DNA from: Gigantopelta aegis | Lineage: Eukaryota; Mollusca; Gastropoda; Neomphalida; Peltospiridae | Direction of reading: 5' to 3' | Assembly (NCBI RefSeq): GCF_016097555.1 | Contig: NC_054701.1 | Location: 3,200,196 to 3,264,195 of the forward strand | DNA length: 64,000 bases | In this document: one piece after another, positions 1 through 12,129 of the stretch | How the letters are laid out: each line of letters begins with the position of its first letter | Numbering within the stretch: the first letter of the stretch is position 1 | Program-made: the position numbers and the translations under genes | Notes under the pieces: generated by a model | Seen by the model: the letters and a program-made list of their open reading frames with translations, nothing else | Told to the model about the DNA's origin: nothing | Database searches by the model: none

Positions 1-139
1 TGATTTTATTTGGTTGCCATGTGAACCGACATTCAGGGGAAACAATTGAAGAAACTGGCTTACACTGAGCAACCCCACCCATACCTATTGTTTATAATAT
101 CTTACTTATTTCAGGTGACCCAGTTCAGTTTCCGCTAAG

Positions 140-1116
140 TTTGAAATGAATCTTGGCCTGTCTGCCCCATTTGGAAGTTATGAAGATATTAGGTAGTTTG
201 AACTGAATCTTGGCCTGTCTGCCCCATTTGGAAGTTATGAAGATATTAGGTAGTTTGAATTGAATCTTGGCCTGTCTGCCCCATTTGGAAGTTATGAAGA
301 TATTAGGTAGTTTGAATTGAATCTTGGCCTGTCTGCCCCATTTGGAAGTTATGAAGATATTAGGTAGTTTGAATTGAATCTTGGCCTGTCTGCCCCATTT
401 GGAAGTTATGAAGATATTAGGTAGTTTGAACTGAATCTTGGCCTGTCTGCCCCATTTGGAAGTTATGAAGATATTAGGTAGTTTGAACTGAATCTTGGCC
501 TGTCTGCCCCATTTGGAAGTTATGAAGATATTAGGTAGTTTGAACTGAATCTTGGCCTGTCTGCCCCATTTGGAAGTTATGAAGATATTAGGTAGTTTGA
601 ACTGAATCTTGGCCTGTCTGCCCCATTTGGAAGTTATGAAGATATTAGGTAGTTTGAACTGAATCTTGGCCTGTCTGCCCCATTTGGAAGTTATGAAGAT
701 ATTAGGTAGTTTGAATTGAATCTTGGCCTGTCTGCCCCATTTGGAAGTTATGAAGATATTAGGTAGTTTGAACTGAATCTTGGCCTGTCTGCCCCATTTG
801 GAAGTTATGAAGATATTAGGTAGTTTGAACTGAATCTTGGCCTGTCTGCCCCATTTGGAAGTTATGAAGATATTAGGTAGTTTGAATTGAATCTTGGCCT
901 GTCTGCCCCATTTGGAAGTTATGAAGATATTAGGTAGTTTGAACTGAATCTTGGCCTGTCTGCCCCATTTGGAAGTTATGAAGATATTAGGTAGTTTGAA
1001 CTGAATCTTGGCCTGTCTGCCCCATTTGGAAGTTATGAAGATATTAGGTAGTTTGAATTGAATCTTGGCCTGTCTGCCCCATTTGGAATTTATGAAGATA
1101 TTAGGTAGTTTGAATT
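140..1116. repeat. 57-bp minisatellite, about 17 copies
   Basis: About 17 near-identical tandem copies of a 57-bp unit containing 'cttggcctgtctgcccc'. Because 57 is 19 codons, the minus strand stays open right through, giving a 359-aa frame at 125-1204 with a 19-residue repeat (FKLPNIFITSKWGRQAKIQ). The only frequent variation is C/T at one position, which is silent (Gln CAG/CAA) in that frame. The last unit on the plus strand has a Thr to Asn change. The array lies in the intron after the dystroglycan-like exon, on the same coding strand. No promoter, signal peptide or recognised domain supports translation, so it is called a repeat and not a gene. Confidence 0.95.
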
Positions 1117-1199
1117 TTGTTGGAAAGTGACTTCTGATGAAAAGTTCCAAAAAACAATGTTTTATAAAATAAAATATTGTGGACCTAATAACTGATAAT

Positions 1200-1678
1200 A
1201 CCAATGATGTATACTGACTGTTGTTTTTGATGGTTTGTAAAATAATATCTGTTTGTTAGTCCAAACAATTCAAATTCAACTTTACATTAATCTTGTATTT
1301 GACATCAGCACAGTTAAACAACCCAAAGTGTGCAGAAAAAGTCAAATAAATATTATATATCATTAAATAAAATTATATTTTCTAAATACACTTATGTATA
1401 TTTTCATAATAACTATTTTTTAAAGACAACTCACTCTTAAAATACTTTTGTTTACACATTAATTGTTATATATTCTAGATTTCACTCTGTTTAACTTTAA
1501 TGTTGACATGTTTTGTGAAATAATTAGGCTATCCTAATTATTTTAAAGTGATATAACTTGAAATTAAACAAACACAAATAAATAAATAAATAAATAAAAT
1601 TAATAATTACATGGATTTGTTTTCAGATGATTTATGAAAACAAGTTAAAAAGATTATCAAAGAATTTTATTTCTTGTT
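1200..1678. other. AT-rich intron sequence, nothing recognised
   Basis: AT-rich sequence between the minisatellite and a SINE, with a short (AAAT)n run near 1577-1600. No coding or RNA signal was seen. It lies in the intron of the dystroglycan-like gene. Confidence 0.6.
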
Positions 1679-1913
1679 CCAGCCAGTGCAGCACAACTGG
1701 TACATCAAAGGCCATGGTATGTGCTATCCTGTCTATGGAATAGTGCATATAAAAGATCCCTTGCTACTAATAGAAAAAAAATGTAGCGGGTTTCCTCTCT
1801 AAAAGTCTAAGACTATATGTCAAATATACCAAATGTTTGACATCCAATAGCCTATGACTAATAAATCAATGTATTCTAGTGGTGTCGTTAAACAAAACAA
1901 ACAAACAAACAAA
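1679..1913 (+). repeat. 5'-truncated tRNA-derived SINE (family B)
   Basis: Starts inside the SINE body ('ccagccagtgcagcacaac'), passes the typical 'ataaaagatcccttgctac' core, and ends in the 'gtggtgtcgttaaacaaaac' tail with (CAAA)n. The tRNA-like head is missing. It ends 12 bp from the exon boundary of the dystroglycan-like gene, inserted in the opposite orientation to that gene. Confidence 0.85.
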
Positions 1914-1925
1914 GAATTCTCTCAC

Positions 1926-2198
1926 CTTGAGTTTGACCGATCCTTCACCAAAGACTGGGTGGTTTGTGAATGAGAGGTGAAATATTTTGCCCACATAAGC
2001 CGTGGAATCAGGTAGTCCTAGATCAACCCTGTCCACTGGAACCTGCTGGACAACTGGAACCTGCTGGACAACTGGAACCTGCTGGACAATCAGGTTCAGA
2101 GAGTCCCCATCATGTCTCTGACCACTGTTAGCCATCAAACATAACAACAAACACACACAGACCCCCAACACACGAACCGGTACTCCGTGATCAGACAT
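1926..2198 (-). CDS. DAG1: Dystroglycan-like, first coding exon (partial gene)
   Basis: Ninety-one codons from ATG at 2198 to a donor AAG|GTGAGA at 1926/1925. Residues 1-27 form a signal peptide with a hydrophobic core (VLGVCVCLLLCLM). Residues 38-54 are three tandem VQQVPVV-type heptads encoded by a 21-bp repeat. Residues 58-91 (LGLPDSTAYVGKIFHLSF onward) match the start of the dystroglycan cadherin-like domain (human VGIPDGTAVVGRSFRV). The intron falls after a Lys where, from memory of human DAG1, the first coding exon also ends near residue 95. Alpha-dystroglycan is the secreted laminin-binding half of the plasma-membrane dystrophin complex. Remaining exons would lie left of the window. 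A sarcoglycan or other CADG protein is the main alternative. Confidence 0.62.
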
Positions 2199-2311
2199 TG
2201 TTCAAGACAGTCACTTTAATCCAGTGGCCATTTTCTTTGTTTTTCTCCCAGACCACATGCCGTTGTCTTTCCAGTGAGTGATCCTGGTTTGAGTTTTGAG
2301 TTGGAGCACCT
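2199..2311 (-). other. Probable 5' UTR of dystroglycan-like gene with acceptor site
   Basis: Upstream of the ATG on the minus strand the sequence runs back to a 'ttttgttttag' acceptor near 2312-2313. This suggests that the coding exon begins with about 113 nt of 5' UTR and that a non-coding first exon lies further right. No upstream exon was identified. Confidence 0.4.
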
Positions 2312-3050
2312 CTAAAACAAAACACATTGGTTTGACCTGAATATATGGTGACAATATGATATTTAATCTTACACTAAGTGTAAATTACATCATGCTGATA
2401 AAGATGAAGCTTATATCAGATTATACCAGAAAGGGCACAATGGGGGGGAGGGGGGCTTATCTGTCACAATATTTAATACCAGGAAGGGGAGAATGAGGCT
2501 GGTGTACCGTACCCAGAGGCTAGTGTAATGTACCCAGTAACTAGACAAAACAAACTGAAATCCAGACCAAAGCCATTAAGGTGAATATAATTACTTAATA
2601 TTCTAGTTGATTCAGTGATATTTGTCACCACAACAAAGAAACAACTTACATATAACATACTGGCTGCAACCAAAACCTGTTACAAGTAAACTAGAACACA
2701 TTAAAAAAAAAAAACTTTCATAGTTGTTATTTATAGCAGCAGATAAAATGATAATAGTTTTACTCTAAAATACAACTTTAACCAACAGAACTGAAAAAGA
2801 TATGAAGAGAAAGAAAACTGTTTCAAGTAAATTACAAAACTTGTATCAATAAACAAAAATATATCTAAGTAAACTAAATTAGATGTGAAGAGAAAGAAAA
2901 TGTTCTCACATCTGTTAGATTTAGATGAGTCTCCACCAATATCCTCACTTGTGAATGAAAACCAACAGCTCACCACTGGGATGAGTGTAGAAAGGAGATT
3001 TGTGTTGAAAAGTAAAACACATGTGAATCACCGAGTATCTCCTGAGTTTC
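2312..3050. other. No gene seen; poly-G and purine tracts
   Basis: AT-rich sequence with a G-rich run near 2443-2457 and short direct repeats of 'gtaccgtacccag' type near 2503-2540. Probably upstream intron or promoter DNA of the dystroglycan-like gene. Confidence 0.4.
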
Positions 3051-3059
3051 AATGAGTGA

Positions 3060-3600
3060 GCACCCACAGCATGGGCAGAAGTGGCACTGAGAACCGATTA
3101 AACAGAAAGCATGCCACATACACAGCTAGCGGAAAGCCAGGTCCGAGAAACAGACCGCCCAATCCGTCTTTGATGATGACTATGTGCAAAGCAGCAAGGT
3201 AGAGAAAGAGAGAGGGAGAAATGTGCGACACCCTCCTCCAGAGTGGATAATGCCAAGTAATGCAGACCATGTGCTGAAAGTGGGACAATCCACCAACCTG
3301 GTACTGCCCAGCCGCTGCCAGCCGTTAGCACTGGATGTGAAACATACACCTCTTGTAGACGGGCTTTCAACAATGAGCCCACTGGTTTCACTTCCTCTTT
3401 CATTCCTTCACATTCCACAGGCTTGTTCAATCACCAGACTGGGAGGTACTGGGTTCAAGTACTGCTTCCTACCCAGTCGGAAGGTTTTAACAGTCACTTC
3501 AGCAGTTTGGTTCTTACTACTGTCCTTGACAGATATTTCAAATCACTGAGGGATGTGTCCAGGATAGTGTGCTTTAAAAGTAATTAAATATAATCACGAT
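3060..3600 (+). repeat. Degenerate interspersed repeat with SINE D-like end
   Basis: The 3420-3600 part resembles the SINE at 57092: a 'gggaggtactgggttcaagt' B-box-like stretch and 'tgtccaggatagtgtgctt' near the end. The 3060-3420 part is unusually GC-rich for the area and gives long shadow frames on both strands without domains. A repeat is more likely than a gene. Confidence 0.45.
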
Positions 3601-5795
3601 AATAAAGTGAAAAATAAATTCAAAGAAACTGGTTCCATGTTCAAAAACATACTTAAGTCAAAGTATGATATTAATATACTTAAAGTTGTAAACGAACACC
3701 GAGATATCTCTAAGTACAGAAATAGTAAACAAATTAGGGCCATAGGTATAGTGGGGCTTGGGGGTGGGCTTTAAGTTGAGAAGTGCAATTTTGTCTAGTT
3801 GGAGAAAACATTTTATCACCGAGACCCGATTCTGTTTTTACTGCCCTCGCCCTACACACAACCCACCTACTTGCCTTGTTTGTAACTGCCACATTAGATT
3901 CTAACTATGGTATTATTTTCTGCAAACACCAAATAAATACCATATATAATAAAACTAGATATCATGCCCATATGGTGGGGGAGAGGTTCAGATGAACCCC
4001 TTAATATCAGAATCATATAAATTTAGGTGTTTTTTTTTATCTAATGTGTGCACACTCAATGCAAAATAATCCTACACACATACAGAAAGGTTGAAGACAG
4101 ATAACCAAGATGTGAAGACCAAACATTTGCCACCATCAAAGAAACCCCATCTCATGACCCCCCATTTGAAGTACCCTTTTTAATGCTTTTTTTTCAAACT
4201 TCATCATCCACAATTGATATACAACACTAAATTAAATTGCCCAGAAAACATGTCTGTGATCATGTTAACAGATTTCTCTTTGTTTGGGAGCTTGTCTCAT
4301 TTGGCTTGGCCAAACTCAAGCTTGTCCTTTTCAGAATTTTGTAAACCCCCCTTCACAGAATCGTGGATAAATCCTTGGATATGTATTCATCTCTCTGATG
4401 GCATATTTATTATCTAGATGAGTTCTTAGCATACTCAGTTTGTGCAGACTTATTTTAATTTGTGTACATTGTAAACAGAGAAGATGATACTCCAAAAATT
4501 TGCTGCTCCAAAACTTCGTCAAGTCTTATGTCATTTCACAACTGTGCAAAACAATTCCCACATATATGCAATTATAACATGGCCTACCTCTTGGATTAAG
4601 GTTGTGGTTATGGGTTAAGAATGCAGTTTAGACATTTGGAATAACGGATGTATATAGTAATAGACCTTTGAATATGGACATGCCATCATTTATAAGAGGT
4701 TTACTCTAAAAGCTGAACTCACCTTCAGATTCCTCCGAGTAAAACTTTCAAACCATCTGTAATTCTTCAGTAAAGTGTAAACAGCATTTGCACATGGCCA
4801 CGGTTACTCATAACAGCAGATAAAGAAAAACAGTGTGTCATAGGATGGAGAAAACAAAACAATCTACATTACACTGAATACTTTACAAATATTTTTGAGG
4901 AAATGAAAGGTATACACCTTTAATGACACCTTGGCACATTCTAAACTCCGACGATTTGATGTGTAACATGTAGTTATTTCAACATTTGATAGAGAGGAGG
5001 GGGGGGGGGGAGGATGGAAGGAAGGAACAAAGATTTGTTTAACACCTGAACCAGGTGGGGGGGGGAGAGGGGAGTAGGGGTTGAAAAGAAATCCTCTGCT
5101 CTTAAGAAAATGTTCTTTCTCAGTGTATTTTGTGGGGAATATGACCCAACCCTCCTAAACACTTCACTTGCCTATCTAGATCCACCCCCTGGCACATGCA
5201 CCTGTGAGCCCTTTTTAAACTATGGCTACTTGGTGTCTAACATGGTTATTAGAACAAATAGTCAATGGAGAAAAGAGAGGAAACTCACCGATACCCACAA
5301 TAGTTGTTAATTTTACTGATAAAACAGCAATGGATCTTTTATTACGCACTTTCTCATAGACAGAACTGAGAAACTCATTACCACCTGTAATATTGGCTAT
5401 TATAAACTGATGGCGAGTGTGTTCTGTATTGTGATTGGTTAATTACATTCTTTTTCCGGGATCAAATAAAAATAACACCCAGAAAGCTAATGACATCATT
5501 AGAAAGTGATGTAATTAGCAATTGGAACAGGCCAAGTTGACGGCTCACGGGTCTACAGTTAGATTGTAGCCAGGTAGTTTTTTCAAGAAATACCAAATAT
5601 ACAGTTAGTATTTGATGCCCACAAATGTTTAATTTTTAACATCAGGCGCATGCCTTTGGTAAAAAATGTCACTTGCAGGATCAGATAAACAATAACACCT
5701 GCAAATGTAAAAACTCCATATGGTTATCTCCTAATTTTTACAGATATATCAGAAATGGATCTTATGCACTTTCTCCTAGACATAACAGATGTACG
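3600..5795. other. Intergenic or intronic DNA, nothing recognised
   Basis: AT-rich DNA with G-rich tracts near 4990-5010 and 5056-5075 and no conserved reading frame. A 16-bp palindrome (ctaatgatgtcattag type) sits near 5485-5520. Confidence 0.4.
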
Positions 5796-5805
5796 AGTGA
5801 TGGGG

Positions 5806-6052
5806 TGGAGAAGAGACGTAACAGATTATCAGTGATGGGGCACTGGTTTGGGTGGAAAAGAGATGTAACAGACTATCAGTGATGGGACACTGGTTTGGGT
5901 GGAGAAGAGACGTAACAGATTATCAGTGACGGGACACTGGTTTGGACGGAGAAGAGATGTAACAGATTATCATTGACGTGACACTGGTTTGGGTGGAGAA
6001 GAGACGTAACAGATTATCAGTGATGGGACACTGGTTTGGGTGGAGAAGAGAC
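5806..6052. repeat. 47-bp tandem repeat, about 5 copies
   Basis: Five diverged copies of a 47-bp unit containing 'gagaagagacgtaacagatt' and 'gacactggtttgggtgg'. The array ends where a SINE fragment begins. Frames differ between copies and no protein is indicated. Confidence 0.9.
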
Positions 6053-6054
6053 AG

Positions 6055-6240
6055 TCCACAGAGGTGGTTCGATCCTGTGACCTATCACACCTCAGGTGAA
6101 CGCTCTACCACTGAGCTACATCCTGCCCCTGAGAGAGGAAATATGCTGCTATCACACAGGCTACTCTTATCAAAAAGGCTGCAAGGGATCTTTCATATGT
6201 ACTTTCCCCAATAGACTAGACAGTACATACCATAGCCTTT
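6055..6240 (-). repeat. tRNA-headed SINE fragment
   Basis: On the minus strand it carries a tRNA-like head (GTAGCTCAGTGGTAGAGCG-like, with 'gatcctgtgacc' opposite the B box) followed by body segments ending near 'ataccagtcaag'. The body is shortened relative to the other copies, suggesting an internal deletion. Confidence 0.7.
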
Positions 6241-6423
6241 GATATACCAGTCAAGAAACAGTGGTAAATATTTCAAATCTTTTGATGATTATTTTATTGT
6301 TTGGATTTTTAGGTTATGTCTTCATTACTGAATAAATTTTGACAAGTTTTGTTGTATTATCACAGACGATGTTTGCGTGGACATGTTGATATGCTGGTAA
6401 CCTATGCCATTTCCTGATCCAAA

Positions 6424-7220
6424 TTAATAGTGTATGTTCCCACCCTGGGCTGCAGTCGCTGCTCTAACTCTCCTTACCACTGACCCGATCAAGTTGTTTA
6501 TGGTCCTTTGTGGGATAATTGTCCACTCATGAAGAAGGGCCTGCGTGAGCTGAACGATGTTGTTTAGGACGCCGGCGCACTTCATGACCCTCCTGTCCAG
6601 CTTGTCCCACAAATGCTCAATCAGATTCAATCTGGACTGTAGGGTGACCAAATGAGCACTGGAACATTGTTTTGGTTGAGGAAGTTAAGAAAAATCCTCG
6701 CAATGTGTGGCCTTGCATTATTCTGCTGCCACGTAAGGTTACACACATGGATAGTTGGAAGGATGGGAGGCCTGGTGACCTAATCCCGATATCTTACGTC
6801 TGTAAGATTGCCCTGGTGCATGAAGTGTATTCATACCATAAGAAATTCCCCCCAAACCATAACGGACTCTCCTCCACCTCGCTCACCACGATATCGATAA
6901 ACACATTGTTGTCCATCTAACCTGTAAAGCGAGAACCGAGACTCGTCAGAGAATAAATAACATCTCCAGTGGGCCAAGTGAAACTGATTTGGTGCATGTG
7001 CACGCAGCCATTGCAATTGACGATGACGTCGCCTGGGTGTAAGTTGTGGTCCAACGTAGGGACGTTGTGGCCTTAAGTTGAACTCCCACAACCGATTCGT
7101 AACTGTTTGTGGACACACTAGGTGACCATGAGTGCCTACAACCTGACTCACCATCTCCATAGCCATCTGAAATTGATTATGGAGATGTGTGAGACATATG
7201 CCTCTATGTGGATGTGGCAA
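6424..7220 (-). pseudogene. Decayed Tc1-like transposase (DNA transposon)
   Basis: Two minus-strand frames give successive parts of a Tc1 transposase. 7220-6831 encodes the middle with the first catalytic Asp (LFSDESRFSLYRLDGQ, then GGGESVMVWG). 6651-6424 encodes the end (RLNLIEHLWDKLDRRV to the final HY, similar to usual Tc1 C-termini). The frame breaks between them, in the region 6651-6830 where the second Asp would be expected, and the N-terminal HTH part is not seen upstream. Terminal inverted repeats were not found. It is an old dead DNA transposon. Confidence 0.85.
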
Positions 7221-7229
7221 CTTAACACG

Positions 7230-9520
7230 CTAATCTTCCTGTGGCTCTGAGACACCCAATTAAATGAGCTATATTTGACTCTGTACCACAAATTGCTGGG
7301 CACTGTGACGTTGCGATTGGCCCTGCATAATTAGAGCAATAGCCCTACCTCTATCAACTTGTAACATTCACAACATTTTGCTTTTAAATTGTGTTGAAAT
7401 GAAATGTTGTGCACTCGATGTGTATTGTTCAAAACTTTGATTTGGTATGGTGTTCAAGTCCATAGCACGTGGCAGTAGACCAGATTTGCGCTTTCTTGAC
7501 AAATCAGTAAAAAGCATGCAGCTTTGCATGTGCTCATGGTTGACCCAATTTTAACCAAAGATTCCTTAGACAGTACAATGAGGTAGCTATGTGTCAAATA
7601 TTACTACATTTGGTATATGAACAAAAAAAGTTATATTACCAAACCTGAACTTGCGGTTGCTTTTTCCATCACTATATGATTTAAAAAATTGGACTGGTCT
7701 TAATGATTTAACGATGCACATTATCTAGCTCTGATGACAAAGGCCTGATATTACTACACAGACTTCATTATACTGAAGTGGTCTATAGATGTTGGTTTAT
7801 TTATGTCACTATTTGAATTTCAGCCAATGAATGACCACTAATTCCATTAAAACAATGTTCCTTGTCTTTTACTCATGTGTGAATACAAGCATTTTTGGAA
7901 TGACTGATGAATTAACAATAATCAAGCACTAAAAAAACAAAAAACAAACAAACATAACCCACCCTACTTTGTAGCTTTAACAAACAGGACTAACATGTAT
8001 TCTTTCATGATTTGTTTCAGAGAACAGATTCTGAAATCCTGATTGCTTCACAGATCCAGAGGGGCCCTGAGGGAGTCAATGTGACACCTCCCACCCATCT
8101 GTAGTGCCCGTTTTAACACGTTAGGGTGGGGGGGTTTTCAATTAATTATCCACAATATGTACAACACTAAACTGCCCTGAGAATGTTTCTGAGCATCTTT
8201 ATTTTTAAAGAGAATCCCACCCCACCCCCCACCCCCCCAACTCCGAACCAACCTACTGAGCTCGACTCACTTTCGACAAATTCAAATTATCCTTTAGTTA
8301 TGTGGACCCCCCCCCCCCCCTTACAAAATCCTAGATCCACCCCTGGTTCATGGCGAAGGGACGTAGAATTTGGTTCATTTTAAATATGCTACATAGAGAG
8401 AAGCAACTGGCCGTGCACGTTAAGAAAAGTATTCTTGGAACCGGCGTGACGTCACACGGTCTAGTTACCGATCATCCGGGTCTTTGGAGGTGAAGCAAAG
8501 CCTTAGTGATTACTGGTTTACATAGAATAAAGTTATCATATTAACTTTTTACATGCCTTACATATTGTCATTTATTTTCTGTAGCTAACACAGTTCCAAT
8601 ACGTCTTATGTGTATTATAACAGTTTGGGTTGCCATATAAGAGAAAAGAACAACGGGAATCTGAATTAGTATAATCTATATTTAGTACCGATGTGTTTCC
8701 GTGTACTTTGAATGTCGAGGGGACAGGGCAGGTTGGGCAGAATATAATTTTTGTTGATGCAATTTTCAGGTAATGTTAATTATAAATTTTAACAATTTTG
8801 AAATGATAAGATAATTATTAATATAATAATTATGATGTGGGCTACAAAATATATAAAATGTATTTATAATAAAATTTGTATGCATGATTAAGTTAATTAT
8901 TTTTATGATTTAATAATTATTTTATTTCCAAATAATATGTAATAATTAAACAATGGTAAAGTTGTTACTTTACAACTTCAAAATTACAATAGTATTATTG
9001 TCATATCTTATTATATAGATGTATTGGCAATAGTATAATGTTCCAAAAATACATTCTTTTATTCTTAAAACAAAATACAGTTTCTTGAAATAATGAAATG
9101 CTTTTGTTTTTACAGATTGCAAAATTACCACATGATGTTGCCCTTCCTTACCGGTTGAATGCAGGCAACAAAAAATAGCAATAATAAAATATTGCCATCC
9201 TCAGACCTTGACGTCTAGGGGGAGCAATATCTCTCTCTACTTACCCATCACACCTGAGATTAGTTCAAGGAGAATAATATATAGTTTCCTTTGGCATGTG
9301 AATTTATATACATGTAGTATCAATATGGTAATATTTTAAATTGCCCCCCATAAACTACATTAGGGAGCAAATAATCAGTTTCCTCAGTTATTTTCATGTC
9401 GAGGTCTACAACCTAATAAAACATAAGTGTTACCTCATCGAACAAACATGCAAATGTTTTAATAATAGGGTTTAACCTGGTATATTTAGTAATAAAACAC
9501 AAAAACTTACCTGAGTAAAT
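7230..9520. other. Intergenic DNA with poly-C tracts, nothing recognised
   Basis: AT-rich. C-rich runs occur at 8218-8240 and 8307-8320. No frame over 70 codons with any protein-like content was seen on either strand. Confidence 0.4.
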
Positions 9521-9522
9521 AA

Positions 9523-9548
9523 TGGTTAATATATATATATATATATAC

Positions 9549-9615
<67 letters not shown>
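9523..9615. repeat. (TA)n microsatellite
   Basis: Nearly pure TA dinucleotides with one 'cgtg' interruption at about 9548. Confidence 0.97.
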
Positions 9616-9620
<5 letters not shown>

Positions 9621-10144
9621 GGTGTTGTTTTATATCTAGTCACAATGGATATTGCAGATATTTTCTTGTTCAGTCATGTGCTGTATTGGAATTGTTATTG
9701 CAGTTCAATTTAAGTAATATCTACAAAACTAATTTTTAATAGTATACAATGTACAGCTGGAGAAAGGATGGTTGTTAATAAACTGATCTATATCGGTATG
9801 CCTTCTACTAGACTACACATATTTAACCTAAGTTGCTTTTAACCGGTGTTAAATTACCTCATGTAGATGCACTTATGTAGCATATTCAAGGAAAATATAT
9901 GAATGAGATGGTTAAATGCTATATTCTTCATGTCAAGCAGTGTTTTTAAAATGGAAAAGAAATATCAGATATGACAGTTGACCATTCATTTTATTGCAGG
10001 TAATTGCTAAAGCAGATTACACACACAAACACACACACACTGAACTGTAGAATACCATGAAACTACATATATATGTAAAAAGGTAAGTCCTCTAACTTGA
10101 ACAAGCAAAATGTACCACAACCACCAAATTATATTGATCCACAA

Positions 10145-10545
<401 letters not shown>

Positions 10546-11100
10546 AACAAAGGCACACACATTATTTACCCTCTGCACCAAAGTAAATACTAAACACACG
10601 GAGAGAAGGGGGGGGGGGGGAACGACCTGTATTTTCTTACTGCAGGCCTGCTACAGACACATTTGCACAAAAAAAAAAAAAAAAAATTAAAGTTTAAACA
10701 AGAATTTAGGCCTATATTATAATTATTATATGTGTGTAATTTAGCAGTATAAACTTTTATTTTAAAATTAACAAATAAATAAATAAGATGTAGTAGCTGT
10801 AGTAGCCTATAGCAAAATAAATACAAGTATAGATAATATCCAAACAACTATGATTAAATGAAAAATAAAGACCACACAAATTTAATAATAAAGGAATATA
10901 CTCTTTATTCAAGAACTGGATGCATCGTTTTGTTGGGGGGGGGGGGGGGGTTTCATGGAAGACGATGGAATTGTGTATTTTATTTACAGTATAATGTGGG
11001 ATTTTTATCACTGAACATGCTTGAACTATTTTGTTTGCTAAATTAATCTCTGTTGGTGTCAACAAGCAACAACATTAAAGTCAACGTAGTCACATTCTGT
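10546..11100. other. Homopolymer-rich intergenic DNA
   Basis: Contains G runs at about 10609-10620 and 10935-10950 and an A run at 10671-10686. No gene seen. Confidence 0.5.
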
Positions 11101-12102
11101 GAGGGAAGCCATGAAAATCCATCAGGTTTGTCGTTTTAATGGGGACCAGACAACTCGGCCCGGGGTACAACTCGGCCCAGACAACTCGGCCCCGTGTCAT
11201 AGTATGATAGTTGGCCATGTCGTAGTATTGTACTATAGTAATAATAATGTATTATACTGATAGATACCGCTAACTATATGGTCACCATTAAAAATGACAA
11301 TTGTGCATGTCGTACGCGCATATCGTAGTGTCGGATGGGTTTCTAGAAGTATTGTACTATAGAAATATATATACGTAAAAAACCAACAAAACACATATAC
11401 ATAAATAGTTATAATAATGAAATAAAACACCCATCACCAAAAGAACATAGAAATAAAACGTCCAGCAAGAGATAAAAGTCAGTGCGCAAGAGGGGCGTAG
11501 AGCTTTCCACAGGCCGACAGGAATCTAAGTGGACACGTCACCATCTGTGTAGCGTCCCCACAGTTCGAAAATTTCCCCTGTAGATTCCTGAAGGCCTTCC
11601 TCTGTCGCCGTCGCATCTTCCTCTCCGAGACAAACCGGCATAACAAATATAAACATAAGTTTAAAGATCCACATATTCGCATAGTCACGTGTCTCAAAGT
11701 CTGTTACAAATTCAAGAAATGTATTTTAAATGTTTAATCCCCTAAAATATAAATAGGCTACCTGTCTCAAAATCGTTTCGGGACGTTTAGGTTAAGGTGG
11801 GACTAATTCAATACCAACAAAAACACATTCTTTTATTTCAGTGAGAGTACTTTAATTTAAAAAACAACACTTGTCCAACAAGTTGTCTCTGAACTCCGGG
11901 TCGAATTGTCTCGCGGTGGGTCGGGTTGTCTCAGAACTCTGGGCCGAGTTGTCCCGACGTGGGCCGAGTTGTCTGGCATTCTTTTTAATGACCCTATCCA
12001 CAAGCGGCGCCTAGTCTCTTCTTTTGGAAATTTGTAAAACGATATTTTTTTTAACATCATGTTATGGTTTATGCAGCCAACTGCACAACATGTGTTAGGC
12101 AT
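11070..12102 (-). pseudogene. THAP-domain reading frame split by element alpha
   Basis: ATG at 12102 begins forty codons (MPNTCCAVGCINHNMM onward, to RRRLWIGSLK) that match the first half of a THAP zinc finger. Cys5, Cys6 and Cys10 lie in the usual CCAVGC setting, and SFYKFP and LWI are conserved positions. The match stops at the target duplication of element alpha. Across the element, at 11133 and lower, a DKPDGFSWLPSQN stretch resembles the THAP segment before the second zinc ligand pair, but in a shifted frame. THAP domains bind DNA in host regulators and in P/Kolobok-type transposases. Which one this was cannot be told. Confidence 0.6.
11142..11982. mobile_element. Non-autonomous element alpha with inverted 13-mer clusters
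   Basis: 841 bp flanked by a perfect 8-bp direct repeat TTTTAATG (11134-11141 and 11983-11990). Three copies of GACAACTCGGCCC-type 13-mers lie at the left end (11149-11161, 11166-11178, 11180-11192). Four copies of the reverse motif GGGCCGAGTTGTC lie at the right end (11898, 11918, 11941 and 11961 start points). The outermost terminal inverted repeat reads CCAGACAACTCGGCCC. The inside has no transposase. It interrupts a THAP-domain reading frame on the minus strand. The 8-bp duplication would suit hAT or P-type integration, but the family is not recognised. Confidence 0.8.
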
Positions 12103-12129
12103 CGTGACCGTTAACTGTTGTAAATGATC

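Noticed and set aside
3098-3549. Overlapping 110-120-residue frames on both strands
   Set aside because: No domain, signal or splice context; sequence merges into a degenerate SINE-like end, so an interspersed repeat is more likely.
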